A program made the position numbers and the translations under genes. The notes beneath the pieces were generated by a model. That model was not told where the DNA came from and did not search any database. It saw only the letters and a program-made list of their open reading frames with translations. Shown here piece after piece: positions 33,957 to 45,665 of a stretch of DNA of 64,000 nucleotides. This DNA comes from Letharia columbiana. Lineage: Eukaryota > Ascomycota > Lecanoromycetes > Lecanorales > Parmeliaceae. The DNA is taken from contig NW_023501073.1 in assembly GCF_014066305.1 (NCBI RefSeq), positions 62,001 through 126,000 of the forward strand, written 5' to 3'. The stretch's first letter is position 1. The number at the start of each line of letters is the position of its first letter.

Positions 33957-36074
33957 ATGACCTCTCACCAGAACGGGCACCCGTTGCGCAATGGTTTGAT
34001 CAACCAAGCGGGCAAGAAGCGTCGCACTTCGGACGAGCTGCCTTCGTTTTTGGGTAATTACATACCCGTCTTACCGAATGGTCCCGTTCAAGGGCACCCT
34101 TCAAGCTCGAGGCTGCCGAGGCGCGTGAATTGGAACGAAATATGGAGACGATCTCTGGGAATAGTAGGGATGCTACGGTCATGGAGGCCCAGGGACCTGC
34201 TCGGCATACCACTTGCCTTGATCATCATCTGGTGGGTGGTGCTTTGGTGGGGCGAAGAGGTCGTCTTCAGGCACAGCGTGGAAAATTGCGCCTGGAGCAA
34301 CTGGGAAAGCTGGGTATGCCAGATTCCTTCCCCAAAATTCGAGCAGAAGAATTGGCGCTGACCGAATCATTAGCCCGCTACATCCACTCCCCACCACGTC
34401 GCGCTCATCGCTGATCCTCAACTCGTCGATCCCCACACCTACCCCGGACGCCCCTGGCCACTTTCTACGCTCACAGTCCGCTACACTGATCTCTACATTC
34501 GCAAGTCCTTCCAGCAGATCCAGAGTATACTGGCTCCAGGCTCCGTCTTCTTTCTAGGTGATCTCTTCGATGGAGGACGAGAGTGGTCGACAGGTGAAGC
34601 CGAAGGGGGAAAAAGCGTGGACAAGAGATGGAGAAAGTACGACAATAGGTTCTGGTTGAAGGAGTATAAAAGATTCGCCCGTATTTTCTTCAACACCTGG
34701 CTACGAGGTGGACAGGGTCAGAATGGTCGAAAGATGGTGGCCGGACTTCCCGGCAATCATGACCTTGGGCTTGGAAATGGTATACGATTACCCGTGAGAA
34801 AGAGATTCCAGGCCTATTTCGGAAATGGGAACAGAATAGATATTGTTGGGAACCACACATTCGTGTCTCTGGACACCGTCTCACTGAGCGCAAAGGGACA
34901 ACCCGATCCAGCTACTGGCAGCCAGGGGATAGATGAATCGAACAAAGACATCTGGGGCCCCGTGGAACAGTTCCTACATACTGCTCAAGGGGAGAAAGCT
35001 CGAACCATTGCTCGAGAACTAAGAGTGCGGTATGGGAAGAATGAGAACGAAATCATGAATAAAGACGTCATAGATCTTGAAGAGCCTCGCGCCTGGACTA
35101 TACCCCTGGACTTTGACCCCTTGAAGAGTACAGATATACCCTCGATCATCCTGACCCATGTACCACTATACCGAGCTCCAGGAACACCCTGCGGACCTCT
35201 CCGTGAGCGCTATCCTCCATCCAGAACCGACAGTGGCGAAGCGCCAGAGAAGGATGATGCAAATGCGATCGCTATACAGCAAGGCGTACAGTATCAGAAC
35301 GTCCTCACCCACGAAATATCAAAGGAGCTGGTGGAGCTTGTAGGAGACGTATCTCACATTTTCTCGGGAGACGATCACGACTATTGCGATGTCATTCATC
35401 GAGGCTACACCTCAAAAAATGGCGGTATACGAGAAGTCACCGTCAAGTCGATATCTTGGGCCATGGGTGTTCGCAAGCCTGGGTTCCTGCTCTTGAGCTT
35501 ATGGAACCCTGTGGATGAGGAGGGGAAGGCTAACAGCCAGGATGCTTCGAAATCGTCTACGATACAGAGTCACCTTTGCTTACTACCAGACCAGCTTTCG
35601 ATTTTCATCCGCTATGGTTTGTTGTTAGCATTTACGCTCGTCGTGCTGTTCGTTCGAGCAGTCAGAATCGCCTATGGTCCAACGCCAGCTACCAGTAACA
35701 CCAATGGCTCCCTTCTGCCCCTCTCTAAGATCAAGCCAGCCCCTACGAAACAGCAAGACACACCATCCCACGCCAGCTCATCAAGTACCTCTTCCCAAAA
35801 TGGCCTTGCAGTCAGACCATCAGCCGGGCCAAGAAATGTGACTCCCGGAAGCGGTTACGGCTATCAGCCTCCTACCGTCGAGGACGAGGCTGAGGATGAG
35901 AGTCCGCAAGGAGTTGCAGTGAACAGGACATGGAATGATAGTGCGTTAGACGAGCCTTCGAGACGAAAGCGGAGAAAAGGCCTGATGGTCGTGTACGACG
36001 AGTTCAGATCAAGCGTGTTGAATGTGGGGGTTGGCGCAATGGTGTGGTATATATGGCTTTTGTGGCATAGCTAA
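33957..36074 (+). CDS. Cdc1/Ted1-family metallophosphoesterase
   Basis: ER membrane phosphoesterase family that removes ethanolamine phosphate from GPI-anchor glycans and aids ER export of GPI proteins. An N-terminal membrane anchor is at DLLGIPLALIIIWWVVLWW. Metal-binding motifs run in order: LIADPQ, LGDLFDGGREW, GLPGNHDLG, ILTHVPLYR and FSGDDHDYC. A second membrane segment follows (IRYGLLLAFTLVVLFV) and a hydrophobic C-terminal end (VGAMVWYIWLLWH). One 60-nt intron, 34,314-34,373 (CTGAC branch), restores the metal-site motif I. The start is ATG 33,957, because the longer frame upstream lacks an in-frame ATG. The product is about 685 aa. Cdc1 and Ted1 cannot be told apart by eye. Confidence 0.88.
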
Positions 36075-36381
36075 TGAAATTAATGTTGTCGTTCGAGCGA
36101 TCGGACGTTCCCAAAGATGCAGGGGTGATATTACCCTGCTCAAAATTCCTAATTCAGCTTGTCGAGCCATTCGCAGACAAAGCAACCTTTCGCGGCGCAG
36201 AAAGCAATTCCAAGGCTAGGTAATGCGATGATTGCAGAAACGTCTAATCCATGACTGCAACATCTTCCTCATCGTAGAGATAGCGATCCAGCCCCGCGGA
36301 TACATCCAGCCTAGCCTTCTATTTCAAAAAAAGATCACATGTATATATACAAACTCGCACAAATACACCGGTCCAAAGCTC
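36075..36381. other. Convergent intergenic region
   Basis: It separates the phosphoesterase (+) and thaumatin-like (-) genes. Nothing else was seen. Confidence 0.5.
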
Positions 36382-37499
36382 TCAAAGCTTCGTTTCACCA
36401 GTCACATCCATCAACCCCCTCGCATGCCCACCCGATCTCCTCGACCGTTCAACATGAGCCTCAGCATGCTTACGCGCATGCCCACGCGCGCCATCCCTCG
36501 CTCGAACGGCGACATCCCCCGCACCTCTCCCGGCAACGGGTAATCCATCCACCGCCCTCTTCCCCACCGTCCCCGCGCCGTGAACCGTACACTCGACGGG
36601 GAACAAGTCGGGATCGAGATAGAAATACCCGTCTCCGTCCGGCCACACGATCGCCCCGCTGGTCGGGGTGCCCAGACAGTCCGTCCACGGGTCCGTGACC
36701 GCGGCGTCGGAGTCGAAGCCCGGGTTGCCGCAGACGTTGTAGGTGGAGTCTTGCTGGTCGGAGGGGCAGGCGGCGAGGATGTTGGACGCGCAGCCGATGG
36801 GGCCGGGGGCGCCGAGGAAGTTGGCGCCGTTGGCCATGGTGCAGGTGATGCCGACCGAGAAGCCGTCGACTGAGGGCGGCGAAGATTGTGGTCAGCGTGC
36901 AGCATGTTGGATTTGGAGAAGGGGGAAGGGGAAGGGAAGGGAAGGGAAGGGAAGGGGGTGAAAAGCGGAGGGAAGGATGTACCGTAAGAGACGTCGCAAC
37001 CCGGAGTGCCGGCGGTCACCGGGTCGCATTCTACGAGGCTGTTGCCGGTCAACATTGCCCCGTCGCCAGGGTCGGGAAATTGGCCGATGTTGACCCTGCC
37101 ACCCGAGTTTCCGTTCGGGAAGCAGAAACTGCTCGTGTCGCTCAGGCTGCCGGTTTCGTTTCCAAAGGATCCGCCGAGCCAATAATCGTAGCTGAGATCG
37201 CCTGAGAAGTTGAGAGCGAAGCCGTCACAGCTGGAGTCGCCGGAGGAGGTGCCGGTCGCGGTGGCGGCAGCGATGGCGGTGGCGGATGATGTGGTCGTGG
37301 TCGTCGATGTGGTTGGGGTTGAGGTAGTTGTTGTTGTTGAGGAGGGGCTCCAGCCATGAGGTGTCCAGCCACCATTTGGTTGACCGTTTGGAGGATTGTA
37401 GTAAGGGGAACCCAAGTTGGAGGGACGGTGCGCGGCGAAGACTTGGGACGGAGCTGCGAGAGCAACTAGTAGCAGGGTAAAATGGTGAACAGTTTTCAT
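36382..37499 (-). CDS. Secreted Cys-rich protein, thaumatin-like candidate
   Basis: MKTVHHFTLLLVALAAPSQV is a signal peptide. A Pro/Asn-rich segment and a Thr/Ser linker (likely O-glycosylated) follow, then a Cys-rich domain from about residue 90. The segment CDVSYVDGFSVGITC, created by removing the intron, recalls the VSLVDG core of fungal thaumatin-like proteins. Further Cys pairs follow (CASNILAACPS, TYNVCGNPGF, WTDCLGTP). The 113-nt intron (36,870-36,982) has a GCTGAC branch and holds a (GAAGG)n repeat. The product is about 334 aa. The end is Arg/His-rich and unlike the ordered part. Such proteins are secreted and wall-associated; some bind or cut beta-glucan. The family call rests on one segment and is moderate. 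Confidence 0.6.
36915..36958 (+). repeat. (GAAGG)n repeat within an intron
   Basis: Several tandem GAAGG units form a polypurine run (polypyrimidine on the coding strand), inside the thaumatin-like gene's intron. Confidence 0.8.
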
Positions 37500-38840
37500 A
37501 TCGAGAGAATGATCAAGCTTTTGGGGTCTGAAAGAAGAGAATGTGAGAGGTCAATGGCAGCGTCTAGCTGTTTCGATCAAGAAGGGAATATTTGATGACT
37601 GTCAAAGAATGATTGGGATCTCCTCACTGAGGTTGTGTATCTACATACTCGGGCACCAGGGGGTACATTGGATTATATAGACGGCATGGACATGCTCGTA
37701 TTGACACACTATCCTTAGATCCCACAAGCCGTGGGGATGCACCATGGAAGTCCGGCAATATGGTCGGGTTAGAGTCCTCCTTGTCGCTCGAAGTACCGGT
37801 GTTGGAGCAGCAGTAGTACCTTGACTGTCCTAGAACGCACCATGGTAGTAAATGCTTTCCTCGAATGAGTATGGTGTCCCTTTCAATTGCGGTCTAGATG
37901 CGATGCCATCGAGTACCAATATTGATGGTTTCGTTTCAACTAAATCGTACACAAAGGAGAATTTATTCTGATACACACTACCATCGGCTCGGGCCAGCAA
38001 AACATGGCCTCATCGTGTCCGAGATGAACGGAACCTAGCGTGGGCAAAGGAGGTATCATTCTCATTGAGAGTATCTGTTGACGAGCATATTCCGGAAACT
38101 CCGAAGCATTTCGGCACTATTATCCGATTAGCCTGGAGATGTTGGTTTGGGTACAACATCGTCCTGTTTCACTGCTGGAAATAGGGTGGGCATCTGGAGC
38201 GTTGGTGAGCGGCGATGGCACCAGCGAATGATCATCTGAAACAACTGCACATAGAGGCTCCCTATTGTGGTCCCAGGCCGCAGGCTTCTCAGCATCAATA
38301 AATACGGTAGGTAGTGTTCGAGAGGAGTGAACGAGCAATTCATGCTCGTACGAATCCTTGGTTGACCGTCATGTCTCCTAGTCCTACTGACGTAAGTCGG
38401 GAATGCGATAGCATCGTACGTAATGGGAAATAGTAAACATGAAACAGCAGATTGAGTGTCGAGGGGGTGTTGGTAGCAGGGATGATTGCCGGTGGTGCCG
38501 GTGGTACGAGTAAGCGCCTACTACCAAGACAGCCGCCCAGAGTGCCAAACGGCTCAAGGAGGTCTCAAATATCTGTGCATAATAAAGCAAAGAGCCCGAG
38601 GCCTTGGATGACTGAAGATTTCTTGCTCGTTTGCGAAATGTGAGGCTAAAAGGTCAGATTGTGCATTTGAATACTTGAATTCGCGAGGCAGCATCCCTTA
38701 GCTCTGCATGCACTAGAAGTCCTCCACAAATTGTTGATACATCAAATACCTATCCTAGGCGGATCCTCATCATCATACGGCCACGCAGACTTCTAGTCTA
38801 TGCCACAGCGTTGTCTTATTTTCCATCCCAGATCCAGCCT
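37500..38840. other. Intergenic region
   Basis: This 1.3-kb stretch upstream of the secreted-protein gene and downstream of PCNA has no supportable gene or RNA. Confidence 0.5.
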
Positions 38841-39830
38841 TCACTCCTCGTCACCAATCTAAACACCGGATCAGCAGGTTCCGGGAGTGGGTAGGACACA
38901 GTATCTTACCTTCGGAGCTAGGTAGAATCTCAAATAGCTATTGGATGCCAAACCGTACTCAACGAGCAACGGCACCTCATTGGACAGACACAACTTGACT
39001 GTGCTTGAGAGGCCGCTGGCTTTGCAGAAATTGACAAGGTACTTGAGGGAGAAGGTCAGAGCGACGGGTTCCGAGAGGGCGATCTCGACATTGAGGTCTG
39101 GTTTTTCGACATTGGTATGGCTTCGAAGGGTGACAGCTCCATTGCCAATATCGCCGGAGCAGGAGAATTTGACGCCGTCCTTTGTAGCTTCAATGGCAAC
39201 TTTGAGACAATTTAGCAGGATGATACACGTCTTGCTGCAAGTGTCACCAAACCTGATTCCGACAAGGCCATCAGATCCCTACAGATCCTCTGAAATTCCG
39301 CCGAAGGCATCGTAATTGTAGCCGCGTACTCAGTCTCAGGTATGCCCAAGTGCTCTTGATCGATATCCATAAGCTTAATGTCATACTCGCTCAGCCTATC
39401 ACTCTCGCTGCTTTCGAATACTAAGTTTACGACATCTGGCGCATCTTCCGCCTTCAATGTTAGAATATCCTCGTTTTGCGCGCATCGCAGCACCTTCATG
39501 AGCGAGGTGAGATTGATGCCTAGCGCGATGTTGCGGTCGCAGCGGAAAGGAGAGAAGGATTCGGCTTTGAGCATCATGGAGACGAGGGCGACGTGGGAAT
39601 TGTCCATGGCTTGGAGGGCAACGCCGGAGTCATTGCAGTCGAAGTTGCAGTCTTGTACGAGGTCTTTGATGGCGTCGACGACCTAGAGGCCGCTTGAGTA
39701 TATATTCAGAGTCTAGACAAGTATGGCCTACCTTCTTCAGCAGGTTGGCCTGCTCCAACCGTGCTTCAAGCACTATGGTTCATCGTCAGCATACGGAGGG
39801 ATAGACGATTGTGCCGTAAAGCCGCATACT
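38841..39830 (-). CDS. PCNA: Proliferating cell nuclear antigen (DNA sliding clamp)
   Basis: Nuclear homotrimeric clamp for DNA polymerases delta and epsilon and for repair factors. Five coding exons give 259 aa, the family's length: the A of the start codon at 39,830; 39,732-39,772; 39,253-39,682; 38,910-39,199; 38,841-38,858. Introns are 57, 49, 53 and 51 nt. The protein begins [14 protein letters not shown], includes the interdomain connector ([16 protein letters not shown]) and ends [14 protein letters not shown], all highly conserved. The ATG is split by intron 1: exon 1 ends ...CCAAGA and exon 2 begins TGCTTGAA; unspliced RNA has GTG there. The donor of intron 3 (GTTTGG) is unusual. The last coding exon holds only five codons plus stop. 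It is divergent from the histidine kinase. Confidence 0.95.
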
Positions 39831-40466
39831 CTTGGTGGATAGCTGAGGATTCCTTGCTCGAGACGGAGGGTCACTTTGCTCTAATTGATAAATTAGTCTC
39901 GATGGGCTAGCAGACGCTCGAACAGATACTCACGCAATACGCTACCTTGAAGATGGTGAGGCAGGTTGGAAAAGCAGGTCGCTGTCAGAGTGGAGTACTT
40001 TGTTTTTGGTGTTTGTCCGCGCTTCGCGACCTTTCGCGCCAAATCACGCTAAGATAAAGTGCTTCGGAGATTAAGGATATAAGGTAAGATGTCGGTATTC
40101 GAGTATGAGGAAATCGCAACAAATTCTTGGAATTAAAACTAATATCAAGCGAGAATCCCGAGTATGTAAGAGCTTATGGCAGGCAGGAGCTATATGTACT
40201 GCTGTGTAGAGAACACAGCAGTAGCGGCCCTTCGCCGGTAACATTTTCTATTTCCACAAAAGCTTCCTTGAAGACACTACGGATGTGTAATGGGACATTT
40301 TCTATTTCTTAAGACGCTCGTTTTTTCCTGCAATTCTTAAGCTGCGCTGCGATCATAACCACGCCCGCTACTAAGCTTTGGCTATTACCTAGGCAGCATA
40401 CACCTACGCACAGCCTTGTATGGCTCTTGGAGACCACAGAGGAGGCATTCACCCACTGTCATAGAC
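39831..40466. promoter_or_regulatory. Bidirectional intergenic region (PCNA / histidine kinase)
   Basis: A 636-bp spacer between divergent genes. It includes the PCNA 5' leader, and further leader introns cannot be excluded. No specific site was assigned. Confidence 0.5.
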
Positions 40467-43400
40467 ATGCCGTCGAACCCTCCCTCTACATCTCCACCGA
40501 AATCACCATCTGCGCATTCAAAAGGGTTGCTTTCCTACCCTACCTTAAAGAAGTCTCTGTCAGGGGCCGGACTTGAAGGGCGACCTGTTCTCCCTCGAAC
40601 TCGGAGCCGATCTGATACCTGGGCTCAGACCCCCACCGGCTTCCGACATGATGGTGACGCACATCTTCCCATAAGCACTCATTGCTGGCAATGTGGTGCT
40701 GCTCTGCTCTCCTCGACTGTCCCGTTTCAGGATGAAGCTCCACCATTATCGTCCACTTCCCGCCTGTCTTTGCTTTCCCAACTGGGACCTATTGAACCGC
40801 AAGTACTCCCAGTATCTGCCAACAACGATCCTGATACGCCTGGAAAACCAGACATCACACCTGGTCTTTCCCAAAACGACAAGCTCATGCGGATGAAAGA
40901 TGCTATGCTTGATGCAACAGACATACCTGTCCTTGCTCTGTGGCAAGATCAAAGTATAGCCGTACCCAACAAAGCAGTGGCCCGGATGATGCGCTTCGAT
41001 ACAGATCCAGTCTCCGATGACGCAGGTGATGTTCTTTCTCGCTACATCGTTTTCACGGAGGATTTTGATCGAGAATTGGAACAACACGAATGGCCAATTG
41101 TGAAGCTTTGTCGGACTCAGCAACCCTTTAGCAGGCTCAGGATTGGAATCATAGACTCTCAAGCGAGGCAAAAAGTCTTTGAGACTGTCGGCCGATGCGT
41201 TTACGACGAGAAGACTGGAGACTTCCAAGCTGCCGTCTGTGCATTCAAGGATGTGACTTGGTACACAGAGTTGCTTAAGGCACAGAGCGAACAAAATGAA
41301 CAGAACGAACAGCAATTCCAACTAATATGTGAAACATTACCTCAAATGGTATGTAATCTGAGCTAGTTATTGCCTAGGTACTTGAGAAAGATGCTAATCT
41401 CTGACAATAGCTATGGACTACCACTCCAGGGGGACTTATAGGTATGGAATTCAGACCCTTCGTTAGATTCCTGCGCTTACGCGTCATAAGACTACTTTTC
41501 TCCCTCATGGTACGATTATACAGGTCTGACCACGGATCAATCGATCGGGATGCCTGGGGATCGGATCCCGTGTCATCCAGATGATCTGACTCAGTACCTC
41601 AAAGAGTGGGTTCATTGCCTAAGAACAGGTCATGATTACGTGATGGAATTCCGTCTCAGAAACCATGATGGTGCATGGCGCTGGTACGTATGACTCTCGT
41701 CGATGCCAAAATCCAGGTCCTCTTATCTGAACAACGAAAGGCTGACGCCGAAAACTTCACAGGATGCAGTCCAGGGGCTCGCCATTGCGGGATAAATCTG
41801 GGAAGATCATAAAATGGTTCGGATCCTATACAGACATCAATGACCTGGTCGAAGCCCGTCAGGAAGCAAAGAAAACCCGAGAACAATTCCTCAACGTGAT
41901 CAAACATTCAAGGGTCACCATTTGGGCGATCGACCGGGATTGTACTATCACATTCCTTGAAGGCGAGCTCATGTGGCAGGATCAAAGCCCAGAATTTATG
42001 AAAGAAGCCATTGGGAAAAACGTCGTCCAGTACTTCGGCGAACACAAAGAGAAGAAGGATAGGGATATATTTGCGGATTTGATTCGGTCAATTTTGGACG
42101 GTAGAGTCAAGGAGTGGAGCGATGAGCACCAGGTAGACGATAAGAATCGATGGTATCGCACACAATTTTCCCCGATTCTAGGTATGAAGAAGGGAGACAG
42201 CGGAGGAAGCGATGAAAAATACATTGATGGGCTGATTGCAATCAGCATGGATGTTACCGAACTCAAGGAAAGAGATAACAAGCTACAGTCCCAGGGAACG
42301 GAGAATATCAGGTTGTCCACCGCTGAAAATGCTGCCAAAGAGGCAAGCAAACTCAAGAGTCAGTTCTTGGCCAACATGTCACACGAGATCCGGACACCAA
42401 TAGCAGGGGTCATCGGCATGTCAGAGCTTCTCCTGGATACATATCTTGACAAAGAGCAGCGAGAATTTACTGAGAGCATTCAACGATCAGCGAATGGTCT
42501 CTTGACCGTCATCAACGACGTTTTGGATCTCTCCAAAGTCGAGTCTGGGAGATTGGACATCGAAGAAATCCCCTTTTCTCTGTCAGTCGTGGTTCAAGAC
42601 GTATGCAAAATGCTGTCTTTTGCCGCGGAGAGAAGAAACATCCACTTCGAAAGCGATGTTCAAGGAGATATTGAGCAGGATCTGGTAGTGATGGGAGATC
42701 CAGGCCGCGTACGGCAGATACTCACCAACCTACTGACCAATAGCATCAAGTTCACGTCGGAGGGTTACGTCAAGTTGACGGTCGAAAGTCAAAAGGAGAC
42801 GAGTGACTTGATTGAGATTCTCTTTACTGTGGAGGACACGGGGATTGGAATTGAAAAGGAAGTGCAGCAACGGCTCTTCAAACCTTTCAGTCAAGCCGAT
42901 TCCAGCACGGCTCGGAATTTTGGAGGGACCGGGCTCGGATTGACCATCAGCAAAAATGTACGAATGATGTTGCTCTCGGTAGCTAAAGCATGAAATCGCT
43001 GACAAGTTTTAGCTCGTCGAGTTAATGCATGGCGATATCAACTTGAAATCGGAGTTCGGCTTGGGTACAACAACCACATTCTGGATACCATTCAACAAGC
43101 CGCGATCTTCAACGCTTGGCTCGCCCCTTAGGGATGCAAGACTTGTGCCAGAGAGCTTTCGTTGGGATACCTCAATACCCGGATGCCTTTCTGACGCGCA
43201 AAGTGTTGATGGAGGTCTCCAGCAAAACGTGGCTCCACCAGATCATCTCAATAGTAGGACTGGCACTGGCTTAGGACCGATGCATCCTGGAGAAGATCCA
43301 AACGAGGAATCGGTCCAGCGGGAGATCGACCGTGGGCATGTTCATGTTCTGGTCGTGGAGGACAAGTATGTTGTAATTTCCATCTCGCGCGTGCTGTATT

Positions 43401-44532
43401 GTGCTCATGAATCAACTTGCTTACTTGCCTGTTACAGTGCTATCAACCAACAGATCGCTCTCAAGACAGTCAGAAAATTCGGATTCTCCGTGAACGCGGT
43501 GTGGAATGGCAAGGAAGCTCTCGATTATCTGCTAGAAGCTCCCAGCACGACTCACCCAAAACCGGATATTATCCTCATGGACTGCCAGATGCCCATCCTC
43601 GACGGCTATCGAACCACCCATCTCATCCGTCATCATAGCCCTTACTCAGCGATTGCTAGCATACGGACCCTTCCCATAGTAGCTATGACGGCCTCCGCTA
43701 TTCAAGGCGACAAGGAAAAGTGCACCCAAGCAGGCATGGTATGTTCATTTGGAAGCACTAGGCGCGCTGTCCCCTCCTTGACACAGCAGTCTGGGTCGCA
43801 AGACCTGCATCGCGAGGAAGAACCTTATTATGTTCCCTAAGCCTGTCTTGTATCTGAAACTTTTGCTTCGGAGAAGAGATGCTGATGTCAGACTCGATAT
43901 AGGATGACTACCTCGCCAAGCCTGTCAGAGGCAAGACGCTGGAAAAGATGCTTCTTAAATGGGCCGTCGAAGGCAAACGAAGATCGCGCATCCGAGAAGC
44001 GTTTCCAACCCCTCACATCGACAATGATAGCATCTGTACTGCGTCCAGCTCTGCCTCTACCAGTGAGCTAATCGATCCTTATGAAAGTAGCGAGCATGAT
44101 CAAAAACTTGCGGTCTCGAAAGACCCCAAAGCAACAGATCCTGGAAAGAGCAAAATCATGATGCAGCGTCTGGCCCCCAACGAACAAGCCATCATCCTTC
44201 GCGATCAAAAACTCATGGTAGCCAGCCATCCCAACCCACGCCAGCTGAGCATCTCCATGCCTCCAACTCCCTCATCAATGCGAATCAAGCCCCCAATCCC
44301 TGCGCTTACTGTCGAGAATGTGGCCCGTCTGAGTCGCGAATTTGAGGTCAATCCTTTCGATCTCCTCACCTTTAATACGGCCAATGATGATGAATCAGAC
44401 AGCGATGGGTCGACTAGTCGGGTCACCTCGCCGGAGGAAGACGTCAATCGATTTGAGCCACGGAGGGAGTTAGTGCGCAATGCGAGTAGTGAAATCACGC
44501 TAAAAGCTCGCAAGAAGACGCAGTACAAGTAG
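40467..44532 (+). CDS. Hybrid sensor histidine kinase with PAS domains (Fos-1/TcsA-like)
   Basis: Signalling kinase that autophosphorylates on His and passes phosphate to its own receiver. Seven exons; introns at 41,349-41,410, 41,442-41,490, 41,684-41,762, 42,958-43,012, 43,366-43,437 and 43,739-43,902. Product about 1,194 aa. After a disordered N-terminus there is a degenerate PAS-like region (about 140-290), a PAS/PAC ([32 protein letters not shown], about 295-400) and another PAS (to about 550). HisKA has [10 protein letters not shown] (His about 576). The ATPase has [18 protein letters not shown] and [10 protein letters not shown]. The receiver has [16 protein letters not shown] (Asp about 930) and AKP (Lys about 991). 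A ~190-residue Ser/Pro-rich tail follows. No HAMP or membrane segment is present, so it is likely cytosolic. The group assignment is from memory. Confidence 0.92.
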
Positions 44533-45027
44533 CGTTGTGGTTGGCGCTGGTGGCTCGTTCTGCTTGGTTCTTCCTGTACGGACGGTAAATACCGAAGTTA
44601 GCCATAGCATTTTGGGATTTGCACCCTTTGAATACTTGAAAGTGTCCAAGTGTGCAGAAAGAGTAGGCCATATTCGTGGCAATGCTATGGGACCATTGCC
44701 CTTGGACCCCCGGAAAAGAAGGGAAGTGTTGCTCTTCTTCTGCTCAGCTCAGATGTTTCCTTACAGAAGGCAATCAACCGCATTGCCACCGACACCGCGG
44801 GACACGTCCCCTTCAAAACCCCCCACGTGCGTAAAGAAGAACCGCCTCGCTCCCGTCCCGTCTTGCCCTCACCCCTCGTTTCTCAGACAGAGGCAACCAG
44901 CAATCTAGCATCCCCCCCTTCCCCCACGAAGAGGTATCCCGGATTTTTCCACACCCCCGTTACAACCCTCGCGCATGGAAAGTTGTACACGTGGCATGTT
45001 GGGGGTAGGGTTTTGGTGGAATACATG

Positions 45028-45337
45028 TACGTGTATATATTTTATGGTATGTAGGTGGATATTTTATGGTGACATGTATGTGGATATTTTATGGTGACAT
45101 GTATGTGGATATTTTATGGTGACATGTACGTGGATATTTTATGGTGACATGTTTGTGGATATTTTATGGTGACATGTACGTGGATATTTTATGGTGACGT
45201 GTACTTATATTTTATGGTGACATGTACGTGGATATTTTATGGTGACGTGTATGTGGATATTTTATGGTGACATGTATGTGGATATTTTATGGTGACATGT
45301 ATATATTTTATGGTGACATGTACGTGTATATTTTAAG
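45028..45337 (+). repeat. ~25-bp minisatellite, about 12 copies
   Basis: The unit contains GTGGATATTTTATGGTGACA followed by TGTAY. Most copies are 25 bp; two or three lack a few bases (23-bp and shorter forms). Copies differ mainly at the T/C of TGTAY and at the A/G of GACATG. Confidence 0.92.
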
Positions 45338-45383
45338 GTGGGTCGGGTGGTTGGAGGAGAGGGGTGGAGTTTTCGTTGCCCTG

Positions 45384-45384
<1 letters not shown>

Positions 45385-45424
<40 letters not shown>
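45385..45424 (+). repeat. (GT)n microsatellite
   Basis: About 20 perfect GT units. Confidence 0.95.
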
Positions 45425-45430
<6 letters not shown>

Positions 45431-45508
45431 GATTGGATGGCGTTGACGGCGATGGTCTGGGGGTGGTGAGCCTGTGGGACGCGGGTTCTGGGGAGCGTTG
45501 TAGGTAGA

Positions 45509-45514
<6 letters not shown>

Positions 45515-45584
<70 letters not shown>
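45515..45584 (+). repeat. (GA)n microsatellite
   Basis: About 35 perfect GA units, the longest dinucleotide array in the window. Confidence 0.95.
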
Positions 45585-45587
<3 letters not shown>

Positions 45588-45665
45588 TGATTCATTAGAT
45601 GATTTCCACTACGGTCCAGACCATTCAATCACCCGTGCTTCGCACTTTGATCCGAGAGCAGCATC

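Larger units (their letters stand above)
44533..45665. other. Repeat-rich intergenic region
   Basis: No gene is recognised. About half of it is tandem repeat (25-bp minisatellite, GT and GA arrays), listed separately. Confidence 0.7.
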
